A stretch of 64,000 bases of DNA from Flavobacterium ajazii (GCF_010614725.1 NZ_JAAEHL010000003.1:62001-126000); one strand, 5' to 3'. Positions 34,843-44,623 are shown, numbered from the stretch's first letter. Notes: generated from the letters alone by a model not told the origin. Numbers and translations are program-made.

Positions 34843-36531
34843 TTATCGAACCTCATTTTCTTGAGACATCTTATTTAGTTCATCAATAAAATAAGAAGTT
34901 GGACATCCGACTTCTGCAAAAAAGGCTTGGCTGAATTTTTTAGTACTGCTAAAGCCAACTTCTTCAGCCAATGCACTATTTGAATATTTTCTTATTTTAC
35001 TGTCCTCTTTTAACAACTTTATTAGATAATGTATTTTAAGATCAGCAATGTATTTTACAAATCTCTTCCCTCTGTATTTATAAATTACATTTGATAAATA
35101 TTTTGGGTTGGAATTGAATACAGCAGCAAGCTTTACGGAAGTTAAGTCTTTTAAAAGAAATTTTTTATCCCTTTCAAATTTTTCTAATTGCCTGAGTATA
35201 TCTGCAACAGTATCTTTATTCATATTTCCAATTCCTCTATCTACATTTTTGACTTCCACTTTGGAATCAGCTTCATTCTTTGCCATCAATTCCTCAAATT
35301 TCTGCCTGTAAATATTCTTATTTCTGATATGTCTGTAAGCAATGAATAATACAACTAAAAAAAACAGAACTACTATACCAATGTAAATAAAGTCATTATA
35401 CTTCCTTTTCTTAAACAAGATTTCAATATGCAGCTTGTCTTTTAATAATACTTTCGTATCATAATCTTTACGCACCCGACCTGAAAGATAGATGAACTTG
35501 TTATCTAATATGCTGTCCGCCTTTAGGAGCTTGTCTGTATAATAGAGCTGCTTATGAAGATCTTTTTTTGATTTGTAATACTTTAATAGCAATTCATAGT
35601 TCTGACGAAGATCTGGACGTATGTATCCTTTGGTATCAAAAATACGATCTACCTTAATAAAATACGGAAGTGCCATTTCAGGTTTATGAAGATTCCAGTA
35701 GCTTTTACCAATATAAAAATATCCGACAGACACATTGCCAAAATCTTTGTTTTTATTTATAGACGGAATTGAATATTTAATTTTTTTTATAGCTTCTGCA
35801 TAGTTGTTTTTAAAATACTGATTGATTCCTTCTGAATGAATAAAGTAATCTTTCATTTCATAATTGTCGAGTCTTATACCTTCCTGAATACCCTTTTCAT
35901 TTATTTTAGAACATAATCCGTAATTGCCAATTCTATTTTGACATAAACCAAGTAAATGCAATGAATTTAAATATGCCCTTGCGTTTCCCTTTCTAAAATA
36001 ATCCGTACACTCTATCAATAAAGAAATTGCTTCATCATAGAAGCCCAGAAAATATTTTATACTGGCAATATGATATTTAACCTTATGTATTAAGTACTGA
36101 TCATTGGTTTTAGATATAAAATTATCAGCAATGAGATAATTATCCAGCGCATTTTTATGCTCTTTTCGTGAATAGTAAACAATTCCTTTAGAAAGATAAG
36201 AGGATCCTATAAGCTCATTGTCATGTGATTTTCGTGCTGTTAAAATCATGCTGTCAGCATAAGCTAGTTGAAACTTATCGGAGGTATAGTGTACATAATT
36301 TTTATATCCGTTTACTATTTCTTTAGAATTTCTCTCTCTTTTAGCTTTTTGTAGAAAGTATTCAAGATAAAATGCCTGCCGATTTTTAATATCTGCGGTT
36401 GATTCTATTCTCTCAAATAGATAGTCATACGTTTTTCTTATAAGTGAATCGGAGGCTCTAACTTTATTTTCCTGAGCATGAAATTGATCTCCAAATAAAA
36501 AGACCAGTATCATTATATATTGTTTAAACAT
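34843..36531 (-). CDS. TPR-containing AraC-family regulator
   Basis: A 562-residue membrane-anchored regulator. It has a signal or anchor at 1-20, TPR-like helices at about 40-370, a transmembrane helix at about 382-402 (IYIGIVVLFFLVVLFIAYRH), and an AraC DNA-binding domain at about 455-555 (ALAEEVGFSSTKKFSQAFFAEVGCP). The sensing part faces the periplasm and the DNA-binding part the cytoplasm. An unusual palindrome/direct-repeat operator lies 150 bp upstream, between it and a divergent lipoprotein gene, and is a likely target. Confidence 0.85.
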   Translation of the reverse strand: MFKQYIMILVFLFGDQFHAQENKVRASDSLIRKTYDYLFERIESTADIKNRQAFYLEYFLQKAKRERNSKEIVNGYKNYVHYTSDKFQLAYADSMILTARKSHDNELIGSSYLSKGIVYYSRKEHKNALDNYLIADNFISKTNDQYLIHKVKYHIASIKYFLGFYDEAISLLIECTDYFRKGNARAYLNSLHLLGLCQNRIGNYGLCSKINEKGIQEGIRLDNYEMKDYFIHSEGINQYFKNNYAEAIKKIKYSIPSINKNKDFGNVSVGYFYIGKSYWNLHKPEMALPYFIKVDRIFDTKGYIRPDLRQNYELLLKYYKSKKDLHKQLYYTDKLLKADSILDNKFIYLSGRVRKDYDTKVLLKDKLHIEILFKKRKYNDFIYIGIVVLFFLVVLFIAYRHIRNKNIYRQKFEELMAKNEADSKVEVKNVDRGIGNMNKDTVADILRQLEKFERDKKFLLKDLTSVKLAAVFNSNPKYLSNVIYKYRGKRFVKYIADLKIHYLIKLLKEDSKIRKYSNSALAEEVGFSSTKKFSQAFFAEVGCPTSYFIDELNKMSQENEVR

Positions 36532-36680
36532 AAATTAAGTTTTAAATTGAAGCAATTGTCCTTAAATGCATTTTTTTAAGCAAAAAGCACTATTTGGTAA
36601 ATATAATTTAATGGGAAGCTTAAAAGAGTATTGATGTTAACATAATTAATTGATTTTTAGTATGATTTACCATGAAAAAA

Positions 36681-36767
36681 GGGTGTCGATTTTCGGAAAA
36701 TCGATACCCTAAATTCGGAAAATCGATATACAATGTTTTGCAAACTAGAAAATCTACATTTAGATTT
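36681..36767. promoter_or_regulatory. Operator-like palindrome, phased direct repeat and hairpin
   Basis: GGGTGTCGATTTTC (36681-36694) and GAAAATCGATACCC (36696-36709) form a 14-bp palindrome with one mismatch. The 15-mer TTCGGAAAATCGATA occurs exactly at 36692-36706 and 36714-36728, a 22-bp period, about two helical turns. AAATCTA / TAGATTT (36750-36756, 36761-36767) forms a further hairpin. All lie in the divergent 36532-36885 gap, which suggests cooperative binding of a regulator. Confidence 0.65.
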
Positions 36768-36885
36768 GTTTCGAATTCAATAGCAAAAAAAACATTTGGC
36801 ATCGTGTCGGATAAAAGTTCTGCTAGCCCGGGTGAAATGAACTGACTGAAAAAAAAGCAGTCGTTACATTTAACACTTTTTAATC

Positions 36886-37602
36886 ATGAAAAATTTTTTA
36901 TTATTGTTGGTGGTGATTCTTACATCACTATTGTTTTCTTGTACAAGCGAGAATATGGAAAGCTCAATTGGTAATTTGGTTGAAGAGAAATCTAAAAACA
37001 CAGCAAAACTATTTCAAAATCTGAGTCCTGAAAATCCTGCTAATACATATGATATAGCAGGTAAAATACACAATGATCTTCTTGATGTTTACCTGTCGTG
37101 TAATTACACATTTAATACAATTCCTCAAATAAGCCAAATAGTAGATTCCATTTCGGCTTTAAATAATGACCTTTTAATTTTGGGAACAAATCTTCCAGTA
37201 AATTTTCAAGAAATACAAGAAACTGTAGATAATCCTCAGACAAAATTAGAACAGGCGATTGCAAACTCCTCAATGACAAATGCTGCTAAAATTTGTCTGT
37301 CCAACTACATGGCATCCTTAATTTTATGGGAAATAAATGAATATTCTGTAATTCATCAGTCCATAATTTCATTTGAAGCATCTGTTATAGCGAATACGCA
37401 GTTTAGCAGTGAGGATAAGAGAATCATTCTGACCACTTCATCTATAGTAAGATATTCTACCTATTACGCAAAAGAGCGCAAAGACAAAGACTGGGAAACT
37501 TCTGTTGGCAATCGTGTTGGTGCGGTACAAGGCGCGGTAGCTAATTCTTCAACTGCAGTTAACAAGTCAATCTTGACTGGACTCCTGATTCACAATCTCT
37601 AA
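36886..37602 (+). CDS. Hypothetical lipoprotein
   Basis: A 238-residue lipoprotein with signal peptide and lipobox LLFSC (Cys about 19), then a Ser/Asn-rich, probably helical domain that I do not recognise. The C-terminus has small-residue-rich GAVQGAVANSSTAV. It is divergent from the TPR-AraC gene across the palindrome region and may be its target. A long hairpin follows at 37689-37737. Confidence 0.65.
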   Translation: MKNFLLLLVVILTSLLFSCTSENMESSIGNLVEEKSKNTAKLFQNLSPENPANTYDIAGKIHNDLLDVYLSCNYTFNTIPQISQIVDSISALNNDLLILGTNLPVNFQEIQETVDNPQTKLEQAIANSSMTNAAKICLSNYMASLILWEINEYSVIHQSIISFEASVIANTQFSSEDKRIILTTSSIVRYSTYYAKERKDKDWETSVGNRVGAVQGAVANSSTAVNKSILTGLLIHNL

Positions 37603-37688
37603 GCTTAATAGTGATGTACTTAACTGAGTTGAAGGAAAAACAGCTGCAATATCTCTATTGCATGTTTTTGATTCTTTTCACCCTTGTA

Positions 37689-37737
37689 AGCCTTTATTTC
37701 ATCATGGATTTATTATCCTATGATGAAATAATAGGCT
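37689..37737. other. Long stem-loop in the 37603-37939 gap
   Basis: AGCCT, ATTTCATCAT and GGAT on the left pair with ATCC, ATGATGAAAT and AGGCT on the right around a TTATT loop (37689-37709 and 37715-37737, small bulges). No T-run follows, so it is either a weak terminator for the lipoprotein gene or a regulatory structure for the AraC gene 200 bp downstream. The rest of the gap shows nothing else I can name. Confidence 0.55.
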
Positions 37738-37939
37738 ATTTAAGTGATGGCGGGATAAAAACTGATTGTCCCTGAAGACTGGCCTATTTATTTTTTATAA
37801 ACGGAGTCTCTAATTTATTTTTTGTCTGCGTTTCATTGATGGCCAGATTATTTGACAAGTAGTACTTTGTGTTTGATTTCATCAATACAAAGCAAACACT
37901 TAGAGCACAAATAAAATTAAACTTTATAAAGCATTTATT

Positions 37940-38803
37940 TTGGCATCTATTAAATCAATTTATAATCGCTTAGGCATACAAATTTACATTTTTGAAGCCA
38001 TCACATCCAGGATTGTTTTGAGAGAAATACTTACAGTAGATAGATTTACCGTCTTGATGATAAATTCCGGGGCTGTATGTATGCACGTTAACAGCAGAAA
38101 GATCCATTTGTTTGTAAACGAGGTTATCGTTATTCCAAAAAGGTCATTATGTGAAATTTTAATCATAACTAATCCCTTTAAAATTAGCCTGCTGTCTTTT
38201 ACCTCTGAGTTTGCTTTTCATAATAGTACCAGATGGCCCCATGTAGGATATTTTGAATTTTTTGTTGCAAAAGATGCTACTAAAATTTTTTTAAAGGACA
38301 AAGAAATCGGATTGCTGGTTGATTTGCTTAAAATAATCAATAGTAAAGTAAGTCGTTCAAATAAGCACATTTTTAAAAAGGAATTATTGCTTTTGAGTTT
38401 TAATCTTTTTCTCTACGAATTGGCAAGGTCTTACTATAGATCGGCATGGTATGAAAATGTAAAGCATACTGGAAATGAAAAAATCGCTATCCATTTTCTC
38501 AGATTACTAGAACTTAACTGCAGAAAAGAACACAGTGTAAAGTTCTATGCAGATGCTTTAAATGTAACAACAGGCCATCTTACTAAAACTATCAAACAAG
38601 TTATAGAAATAACAGCAAAACAATGTATCGAAAATGCAATAATTCTGGAAGCCAAAATTCTTCTTCAAAATAATGATTTAACCATTTTACATATTTCAGA
38701 AGAATTGAAATTTGCAAATACTTCTTTTTTTAGTACTTTTTTTAAAAAGCATACTTCCCTGTCTCCTTCCGAATACCGATTACAATTAAACTCACATAAA
38801 TAA
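37940..38803 (+). CDS. AraC-family transcriptional regulator
   Basis: A 287-residue regulator. The N-terminal ~150 residues form a cupin-like sensing domain (SGAVCMHVNSRKIHLFVNEVIVI). The C-terminal ~100 residues are the double helix-turn-helix AraC domain: KFYADALNVTTGHLTKTIKQ (about 206-225) and HISEELKFANTSFFSTFFKK (about 255-274). The start is a TTG at 37940; the next ATG lies well inside the domain and no upstream ATG is in frame. It is followed by a hypothetical gene and a lipoprotein gene. Confidence 0.8.
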   Translation: MASIKSIYNRLGIQIYIFEAITSRIVLREILTVDRFTVLMINSGAVCMHVNSRKIHLFVNEVIVIPKRSLCEILIITNPFKISLLSFTSEFAFHNSTRWPHVGYFEFFVAKDATKIFLKDKEIGLLVDLLKIINSKVSRSNKHIFKKELLLLSFNLFLYELARSYYRSAWYENVKHTGNEKIAIHFLRLLELNCRKEHSVKFYADALNVTTGHLTKTIKQVIEITAKQCIENAIILEAKILLQNNDLTILHISEELKFANTSFFSTFFKKHTSLSPSEYRLQLNSHK

Positions 38804-38911
38804 TTAAATAATAAAGTTTTTTGACTGGGAAAAGGATGTTCTATAAGCATTGATTCAGAGTACTGTCGGCAATAATCCGGGAGAAATATTTACTAAGTAA
38901 AAGTAAAAGAA

Positions 38912-39592
38912 ATGACTCAAACCTATCTTTTAGAATGGATGGACTTAACGGTAACCTCAACCCTTAATCCTAACAAAACAGATCTTACTATGATTACTCC
39001 AGCTCAATCAAGGGCGATTATAGAAAAAGCTGCTGAACAAACATTTTTTATTCAATCACAGTTTACTGTACAGGTTTTTTCTCTTACCAAAGAGAAACAG
39101 ATCAAAATTTTAGTTGGAAATTATTATTCTTCATTACTCTTTCTTTTAAATAGAATCAGAGAGATAAGCAATGATACAGATCTTAACAAAGATAATCTAA
39201 CGGAGGTCACAACGGCTCTAATATCTTGTCTGGATGAGTTAATAACCTTTCTAGAATCAAGATTTTCAATTTATTTAAATGCCAGCGTTCAAACTACTGA
39301 AAAGAAAACAGATGACCGTTTAACAATCAATAACCCTTCGAGTAAAATTTTATGCAAGCTTTCAACAGATCAGACTGCCTTAATATTGAGAGCATCCGAT
39401 GAATTAAAAATTCTTATTTCAAAATCAATGAATCATTTATTTAAAACAATTGTTCCTTTTCTATCCACTCCAAACAAAACAGATATTTCTTATAATTCTA
39501 TGAGAAGCAAAGCATACACTGCTGAAGAGAGAGATAAGGAAATAGCAATCGAAACATTGGAACGGATGATTGAGCAGATTAAAGAATATTAA
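38912..39592 (+). CDS. Hypothetical helical protein
   Basis: A 226-residue soluble, mostly helical protein with no signal peptide. Its centre (ISCLDELITFLESRFSIYLN) and C-terminus (AEERDKEIAIETLERMIEQI) suggest coiled coils. I do not recognise a family. It lies between an AraC regulator and a lipoprotein gene in the same direction, 108 and 31 bp apart, and probably shares their operon. Confidence 0.6.
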   Translation: MTQTYLLEWMDLTVTSTLNPNKTDLTMITPAQSRAIIEKAAEQTFFIQSQFTVQVFSLTKEKQIKILVGNYYSSLLFLLNRIREISNDTDLNKDNLTEVTTALISCLDELITFLESRFSIYLNASVQTTEKKTDDRLTINNPSSKILCKLSTDQTALILRASDELKILISKSMNHLFKTIVPFLSTPNKTDISYNSMRSKAYTAEERDKEIAIETLERMIEQIKEY

Positions 39593-39623
39593 CTAAAACA
39601 TTAATAATTTAAAATTAAAAAAC

Positions 39624-40172
39624 ATGAAAAAGCTATCTTACATTTTAACCTTTGTCTTTATTATAGTGACTGGCTGTACCTCAAAAACATTAGATGAAAA
39701 ATTGGCTACTGAGCTTATCTTAGAAAAAAATAAGTATCCTCGTGTTGTAGATCATGATATTTTCTGCGGTGATCCTTCACACGCTTATACCATTTTTAAA
39801 TCCGGGCTTGTAGAAAAAGGATTTGTAAAAGTGCTTCAGTCGAAGAAATTTGGTGATACAACTTCCTTTATAAGTTTTACTATTGCAGCAAAACCCTATT
39901 TACAACCGACGCCGAAAGACGACAAAATATCTAAAATTCAACGTGTAAAAGTAGCAGATGAAGAATTTGGAGCAATCAAAGAAATAAGAATGATGAGTTC
40001 CGGCAATAAGGCAATTGTAGAGTATACTACGATTCGAAGAAAGAATATTTTTGCTGCAGCAATGAAAAATGGGCTGAAAGACACACTCAATCATGAAGTG
40101 TATTTTATACAAAGCGATGGTGGCTGGCAACTGTTGGATAAAAAGTCGGAGATTGATTTTTTGTCATTTTAG
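39624..40172 (+). CDS. Hypothetical lipoprotein
   Basis: A 182-residue lipoprotein with signal peptide and lipobox IVTGC (Cys about 18). The mature part has no Cys pairs beyond FCGD, a few basic patches, and ends in a predicted strand-rich domain. No family assigned. It is the last gene of its group; a good terminator follows. Confidence 0.65.
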   Translation: MKKLSYILTFVFIIVTGCTSKTLDEKLATELILEKNKYPRVVDHDIFCGDPSHAYTIFKSGLVEKGFVKVLQSKKFGDTTSFISFTIAAKPYLQPTPKDDKISKIQRVKVADEEFGAIKEIRMMSSGNKAIVEYTTIRRKNIFAAAMKNGLKDTLNHEVYFIQSDGGWQLLDKKSEIDFLSF

Positions 40173-40212
40173 AATAGGGATAAACGATCCTAAAATAATT
40201 GATTTGATCATA

Positions 40213-40254
40213 AAAAAAGCCTGAAAATCTAAAAAAATATTCTCAGGCTTTTTT
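40213..40254 (+). terminator. Intrinsic terminator
   Basis: A 12-bp stem AAAAAAGCCTGA / TCAGGCTTTTTT (40213-40224 and 40243-40254) with an AT-rich 18-nt loop. It ends the lipoprotein transcript and may also serve the opposite strand. Confidence 0.9.
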
Positions 40255-40392
40255 ATAGTGGTCCTTACGAACTGTTTAAGAACCATTTTTACAACATTTA
40301 AAGAAAATTTCAATGGTGAATTTTATTTATAGTAAAAAGGTTAGTGTATTGCAGTAAAAACATTCATTTCCTTCAAGTTTCAAAATTGAAAA

Positions 40393-40620
40393 ATGATGTC
40401 TCCACCACTCAAGTTTTTCTTTTCGGGTAAAAGACTGAAAAAGAATATTGCGATATATGCAGCAGTCTCTTTGAGAAAAAAAGCTATTATTGAAACAATT
40501 TTTGGTCAATTAAAAATTTTTTTTCAAGTTGAGCATTCAAGAAATCAATCACAAACCAATTACTCTAGCAACATATTTTCAGCTTTAATCGTTATAACTG
40601 TGTTGATAAATCCTCTTTAA
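40393..40620 (+). pseudogene. IS982-family transposase, C-terminal remnant
   Basis: A 75-residue stretch, with SLRKKAIIETIFGQLKIFFQVEHSRNQS in its middle, corresponds to the last quarter of IS982 transposases, including the conserved E of the DDE site (the E in IIET). The first three quarters are absent and no terminal inverted repeats were seen. It marks an old insertion sequence at the left edge of the PixA cluster. The 40621-40930 stretch also holds an imperfect hairpin (40863-40894) that may terminate the minus-strand gene beyond it. Confidence 0.75.
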
Positions 40621-40930
40621 AAGGCTTTTTTTTGAGACTAAACAACTATTTTTTTTAATGATTAATATCAAACTCACGTTAAATATGCAAAAATTTAGTT
40701 GACAGTTAAAAATCTCCAAAATATTTTATCGAAGATTGTTCCTTTAATCTCGTAAACGTATGATTATTTATAGCACATAAGGTGTATGGAAAAACTTTAA
40801 GTATTAGCCAAAATTAATACCAGATATTTAGGTTTCGTTTTTCATGTCGGACAAATTTATACAAAGAAGCCACGAAAACTTTCATGGCCTCTTTAAAAAA
40901 AATAATGGTAATCTTTTTTCAAATAAATTA

Positions 40931-41386
40931 TTATCCTTGTAATTGTGGGTTTAAAACCCCAGCTGTAACGGTATAAATTAATCCATTAGGGCCTTCTTGC
41001 GCAAACCCAAAAATACCATATTGTCCTTCCTGATAAATTTGGTTGTCTCTTTCATTATAAGGTATAGCTGCCCATTTTTGAACATCAGAAGCTTTAACTG
41101 TTATTTTGGTTGTAGGATAGCCTGAATCTGATGGACAAGAGATCTCCAGGTTGAAAGAAGTGTCCAGAATATTATCATCTGGAACCAAAAACCAAGTAGG
41201 TGTAGGTCCGGAACCATTTTGTCCGGGAGGTATTGGCAAGGCTACCATTTCGTTAATTGAAAAAGAGCCGGTTCTTAAATTTCCATTAGTAATTTTTGTT
41301 ACTTCACAGAATAGTTGACTTCCGTCTGCTGCTCCTGCATCGTTTTGACTTAGAGCAGATAATTGAAATACTGTATTTGTCGCCAT
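40931..41386 (-). CDS. Hypothetical protein of the PixA-like cluster
   Basis: A 151-residue protein without a signal peptide. It is rich in Gly, Pro, Thr and Asn (GQNGSGPTPTWFLVPDD), with beta-sandwich-like strand spacing, and no Lys/Arg clusters. I do not recognise a family. It is the last of a run of minus-strand genes with the AidA/PixA and GH64-like proteins, 95 bp downstream of the former, and all share the style of non-exported beta proteins, so they may assemble together. Confidence 0.6.
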   Translation of the reverse strand: MATNTVFQLSALSQNDAGAADGSQLFCEVTKITNGNLRTGSFSINEMVALPIPPGQNGSGPTPTWFLVPDDNILDTSFNLEISCPSDSGYPTTKITVKASDVQKWAAIPYNERDNQIYQEGQYGIFGFAQEGPNGLIYTVTAGVLNPQLQG

Positions 41387-41480
41387 ATTTTTATGTTTTA
41401 AAAGTTCTTTGTTTTTTAATTACTGTTTCCTATTTATTCTGGTAAGTGTCACGTATTTTTTAGATAATTTCCAATGTCCA

Positions 41481-41999
41481 CTAGTTTACCTTTACGAAGG
41501 GATCCCAAAAATAATAACCAAGGCTATTCCCTGAATTATCCATTATTTGAAAAGTAATTGAATACTGTGTAGTTCCTGAAGCCAGTACATTAGAGTTATA
41601 GTCCGTCTGCTTAACCACTTGATAACCAGAAGACCCCGCTGTATCATAAATATTTCGGTAAGTAACAACAGAAACTGGAACAGAAATTGACGGGGGATTA
41701 GGTTGAAAGCCTGGAGTTATACCTGCAATTATTGCATTATGCTGTAAACCAGATCCTGGACATGTTAATTCCCATTGAATAGTATCTCCTACATTAGCAT
41801 CAATTTCCAATTCGGAGCTAGCCCTGCCGTTATGCTCTTTACTATCTATGTAGCCCCTGCTTGTTATCATATACACATATATATCTGAATCATCGTTTGA
41901 TCCCAGAGATGTTGGACTTGTTGCTGTTCCTCCTTTAAGATTCTTTGCAAGAATCGTTTCAACATCTATTACACTAAGAATGTTTATTGTTTTTGCCAT
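41481..41999 (-). CDS. AidA/PixA family inclusion-body protein
   Basis: A 172-residue protein that starts KTINILSVIDVETILAKN, the usual opening of AidA/PixA proteins, and contains SSELEIDANVGDTIQWEL (about 62-79) and a C-terminal YYFWDPFVKVN. PixA of Xenorhabdus forms cytoplasmic crystalline inclusions; AidA of Burkholderia is quorum-regulated. Its role in Bacteroidota is unknown. No signal peptide. It lies among unknown beta-rich proteins and a GH64-like protein. Confidence 0.75.
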   Translation of the reverse strand: MAKTINILSVIDVETILAKNLKGGTATSPTSLGSNDDSDIYVYMITSRGYIDSKEHNGRASSELEIDANVGDTIQWELTCPGSGLQHNAIIAGITPGFQPNPPSISVPVSVVTYRNIYDTAGSSGYQVVKQTDYNSNVLASGTTQYSITFQIMDNSGNSLGYYFWDPFVKVN

Positions 42000-42281
42000 G
42001 ATTTCTAAAATTTATTTAGTTGTTCCTACTCATAAGGCTTTTCGGATTTCACCCCGTTTTTATAGTGGTTTCTGAACTCCACTTTTAAATAAATGAGTAA
42101 AAATAAAACTAGCTAGCTTTTTAATTTCTTTAGTAAAAGTATTGTTTTACAATAGTTTAAATTTAAAAAATCCCATAAGTATGAAGTTTTTATCCATAAG
42201 AAGGCGAAACTACGGAACAAGAATTTTTTATCAGCATTTTTACAAAACAAAATAGGTTTGCCTGTTAATTATAATATACAA

Positions 42282-42309
42282 AATGAGCTCAACAATTGTT
42301 GAGCTCATT
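42282..42309. terminator. Perfect palindromic hairpin at the end of the GH64-like gene
   Basis: AATGAGCTCAACAA followed directly by its reverse complement TTGTTGAGCTCATT gives a 28-bp perfect palindrome (42282-42309), 22 bp past the stop at 42331 on the minus strand. It is a likely terminator. The remainder of 42000-42281 is AT-rich and shows nothing else. Confidence 0.75.
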
Positions 42310-42330
42310 GGATTAAAAAAATGTATTTAA

Positions 42331-43659
42331 TTAATTGTCTTCTGCAACATTAAGCAACGAAATTTGCAATGTATCTGCAATAGCAGGATTCACTGAAACC
42401 AATACAGCTGAAAAACGATCGGAATAAGCAAAATTATAAGCATCAGAAAGTTTTTGTAAAACAGCAGCATATTGGTTGTAGTACAATGGGTTATTTTGCA
42501 AAGCACTAAATAGAGAAGTACTGGGTATGGAAAACCAATCAGTACTTGAAATCGCTCCCACTTTTGTTTTGCCAATTATTGTTTCAGAACCAATCGCTCC
42601 AATATTAAATCCTGCCAATAAATCGCCGGTTATCCACCCATAAACGTCGTTTGCAGGATTTTGAGAAGTTTCTCCATTAATTGAAAAAGAGGCATTGGCA
42701 CCATAAATACCACTTGGATTGATTAAATCATTTTTTTTATAAACGATAATTGTTGTCCCAACTACACTGCCTATAGTCCCGGTTAAAGTAATATCACCTG
42801 TATTGTCAATTGTAGCTGTTAAATTATAAGCTTGGGCACTTTGAGGCCCGGTGGTTGGTACATTTGGCCCAACGCCATTAAACTGACCTGCAATTGTGGC
42901 TATAATTCCATTTCCTAATCCGGGTATCACTTTTCCAACCATCGTATTGGGTCCAAAATTTTGAATCAGTGAGTTAAGATAGTCCTCAAAAAGATCATAA
43001 GGCGTAACTGGAACACCACCAATTGGCGGATAAGAAGAAGGCCCAATAACACGTGCAAAACCAGTTCCAGGTTGCGTTGGCAACTGTTCAAAACTGCCAG
43101 GGACAAGAGCAGGCAAAGCATTGCTTAAACCAGACTGTGGTGTAGCTGTAATAGCACTTAATTGTGTATAAATCATTTGAGAAGTTTTACCTGTTTTAAT
43201 GCCATTATCTGTTTGTACAATTGCCTTATGCAAAAAAGTCTCTAGCTGCATGGGAATACTCCAATAGTCAATACTGGTTAAATCGGCTACATCAGTCGGA
43301 TTTCCATTAAACGTTAATTCCATTTTATCATAGCGAAGAAAAAAATTGGGGTCGGTAATATTTTGGGCAGGCTCATAACCCGCATTCAGAACAGACCATG
43401 TCTGACCATACGATATATAAATCCTGCCACTAAAATTTTGAATGGACACTCCTGCACCCAAATCAGTTAAAGAATACCAGTTCCCTTTTCCTGCTTCTTT
43501 ATTTAACGGTTGTATTTCGAGTTCTAAAGGTTGTAACTGATTTGGATCCGGATAGTGTATGCTAAATAGAGCTGTATCACTTCCGGAAACAAAACCTATT
43601 GATACAAGTTTATCAGATAAGCCACTGTTGTTCTTGAAAATTACTTTTAATGTTGCCAT
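42331..43659 (-). CDS. GH64 (beta-1,3-glucanase)-like protein
   Basis: A 442-residue protein without an obvious signal peptide. Residues ~1-150 follow the GH64/thaumatin-like N-terminal pattern: IYISYGQTW, NFFLRYDKMELTFNG and TSIDYWSIPMQLE (about 103-142). The later part has repeated beta-strands with Gly/Asn turns. GH64 enzymes release laminaripentaose from beta-1,3-glucan; catalytic Asp/Glu cannot be placed with confidence, so a binding-only role is possible. It is followed by the AidA/PixA gene and fits with a shared, non-classical export or inclusion role (inference). Confidence 0.6.
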   Translation of the reverse strand: MATLKVIFKNNSGLSDKLVSIGFVSGSDTALFSIHYPDPNQLQPLELEIQPLNKEAGKGNWYSLTDLGAGVSIQNFSGRIYISYGQTWSVLNAGYEPAQNITDPNFFLRYDKMELTFNGNPTDVADLTSIDYWSIPMQLETFLHKAIVQTDNGIKTGKTSQMIYTQLSAITATPQSGLSNALPALVPGSFEQLPTQPGTGFARVIGPSSYPPIGGVPVTPYDLFEDYLNSLIQNFGPNTMVGKVIPGLGNGIIATIAGQFNGVGPNVPTTGPQSAQAYNLTATIDNTGDITLTGTIGSVVGTTIIVYKKNDLINPSGIYGANASFSINGETSQNPANDVYGWITGDLLAGFNIGAIGSETIIGKTKVGAISSTDWFSIPSTSLFSALQNNPLYYNQYAAVLQKLSDAYNFAYSDRFSAVLVSVNPAIADTLQISLLNVAEDN

Positions 43660-43876
43660 ACTATTGTTTTTTTTAGTTTATGAACTATTTATAATTTTAG
43701 TCCAATAAAGGTAGTATGGCAAATCATTCCGATTTAAAAAAAAGGAACGAAACCGTGATTTTTTTGAATAAGAATAGAAAATCAGTCCTAAAAATTATTT
43801 TCAGATGTTTTATCGTGATGCAAAAAAATAAACCAAGCGAATGGATGTCTTTTTGGAACAAAGCAGGACATAGAGA

Positions 43877-44623
43877 TTATTTTAAAATGTATGTCTTGCT
43901 AATGATATCTTTGTATTTATCACTTAGTATCACTCTATGATTTCCTTGTAGTATAATCAAATTATCTGCAGGAATAATCTCTGTCATTTTTTTAGTGTTC
44001 ACAATAAAATTTCTATGTGTCCTGCAAAAAACAGTACTGTCAAACAATTCTAAGATTTTTGTTAATGATATAAGGATGATAAATTTTTCTTTTTCTGTTA
44101 TAATATTACAATATTTTTCTTCGACTTCAATATAGATAATATCACTGATATCTACCTTTTTAAGTGATTTCCCTTTTTTAATAAATAAATATTCTTTGCT
44201 AATTACTGTGTTTTCTTCTTCGCTCAGAAAAACATCATCTTGGGCATAGAATTTTTCGACAGCCAACTCAAGAGCATATAAAAGTTCAAGCTCATTAAAT
44301 GGTTTCATCAGATAACTAAATGGCTTTGTCAATTTTGCACGTTCAAATATTTTTCTGTCTGTAGAACTCGTTAGAAAAACAAAAGGCTTTGAAGCATTTG
44401 GAACGGCATTGATGCTTTCCGCAAAAGCAAGACCATCAGGCGAACCATTCAAAAAAATATCAATTATCACTATGTCAACCTTATTGTTATAAAACAGGGA
44501 TAAAGCATCTTTATGATTTCTAGCCAAGCCTGCAATTGTATAGTTATTGGCTTGTAATCCTTTTATTAGAGCATCACTTTCTGATGGTATGTCCTCAATA
44601 ATTAATACATTAATATTGTCCAT
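43877..44623 (-). CDS. LytTR-family response regulator
   Basis: A 248-residue response regulator. The receiver domain (about 1-120) has the acidic pair IEDIPSESD, the phosphorylatable Asp in VDIVIIDIFLNG (about 52-63) and the K-P-F loop (YLMKPFN). The LytTR DNA-binding domain follows (about 145-245) with FCRTHRNFIVNTKKM and YIEVEEKYC. It overlaps the upstream sensor kinase gene by 14 bp, so the pair is co-expressed. Likely to regulate the flanking PixA-like cluster, which is inference from position. Confidence 0.9.
   Translation of the reverse strand: MDNINVLIIEDIPSESDALIKGLQANNYTIAGLARNHKDALSLFYNNKVDIVIIDIFLNGSPDGLAFAESINAVPNASKPFVFLTSSTDRKIFERAKLTKPFSYLMKPFNELELLYALELAVEKFYAQDDVFLSEEENTVISKEYLFIKKGKSLKKVDISDIIYIEVEEKYCNIITEKEKFIILISLTKILELFDSTVFCRTHRNFIVNTKKMTEIIPADNLIILQGNHRVILSDKYKDIISKTYILK

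Noticed and set aside
36620-36802. A 60-residue minus-strand frame in the divergent gap
   Set aside because: It is made largely of the palindrome and direct repeat, which explain the sequence better than a protein.
43716-43940. A 74-residue plus-strand reading frame between the GH64-like gene and the response regulator gene
   Set aside because: It overlaps the end of the response regulator by 64 bp on the opposite strand, has no recognisable domain and low-complexity basic sequence.
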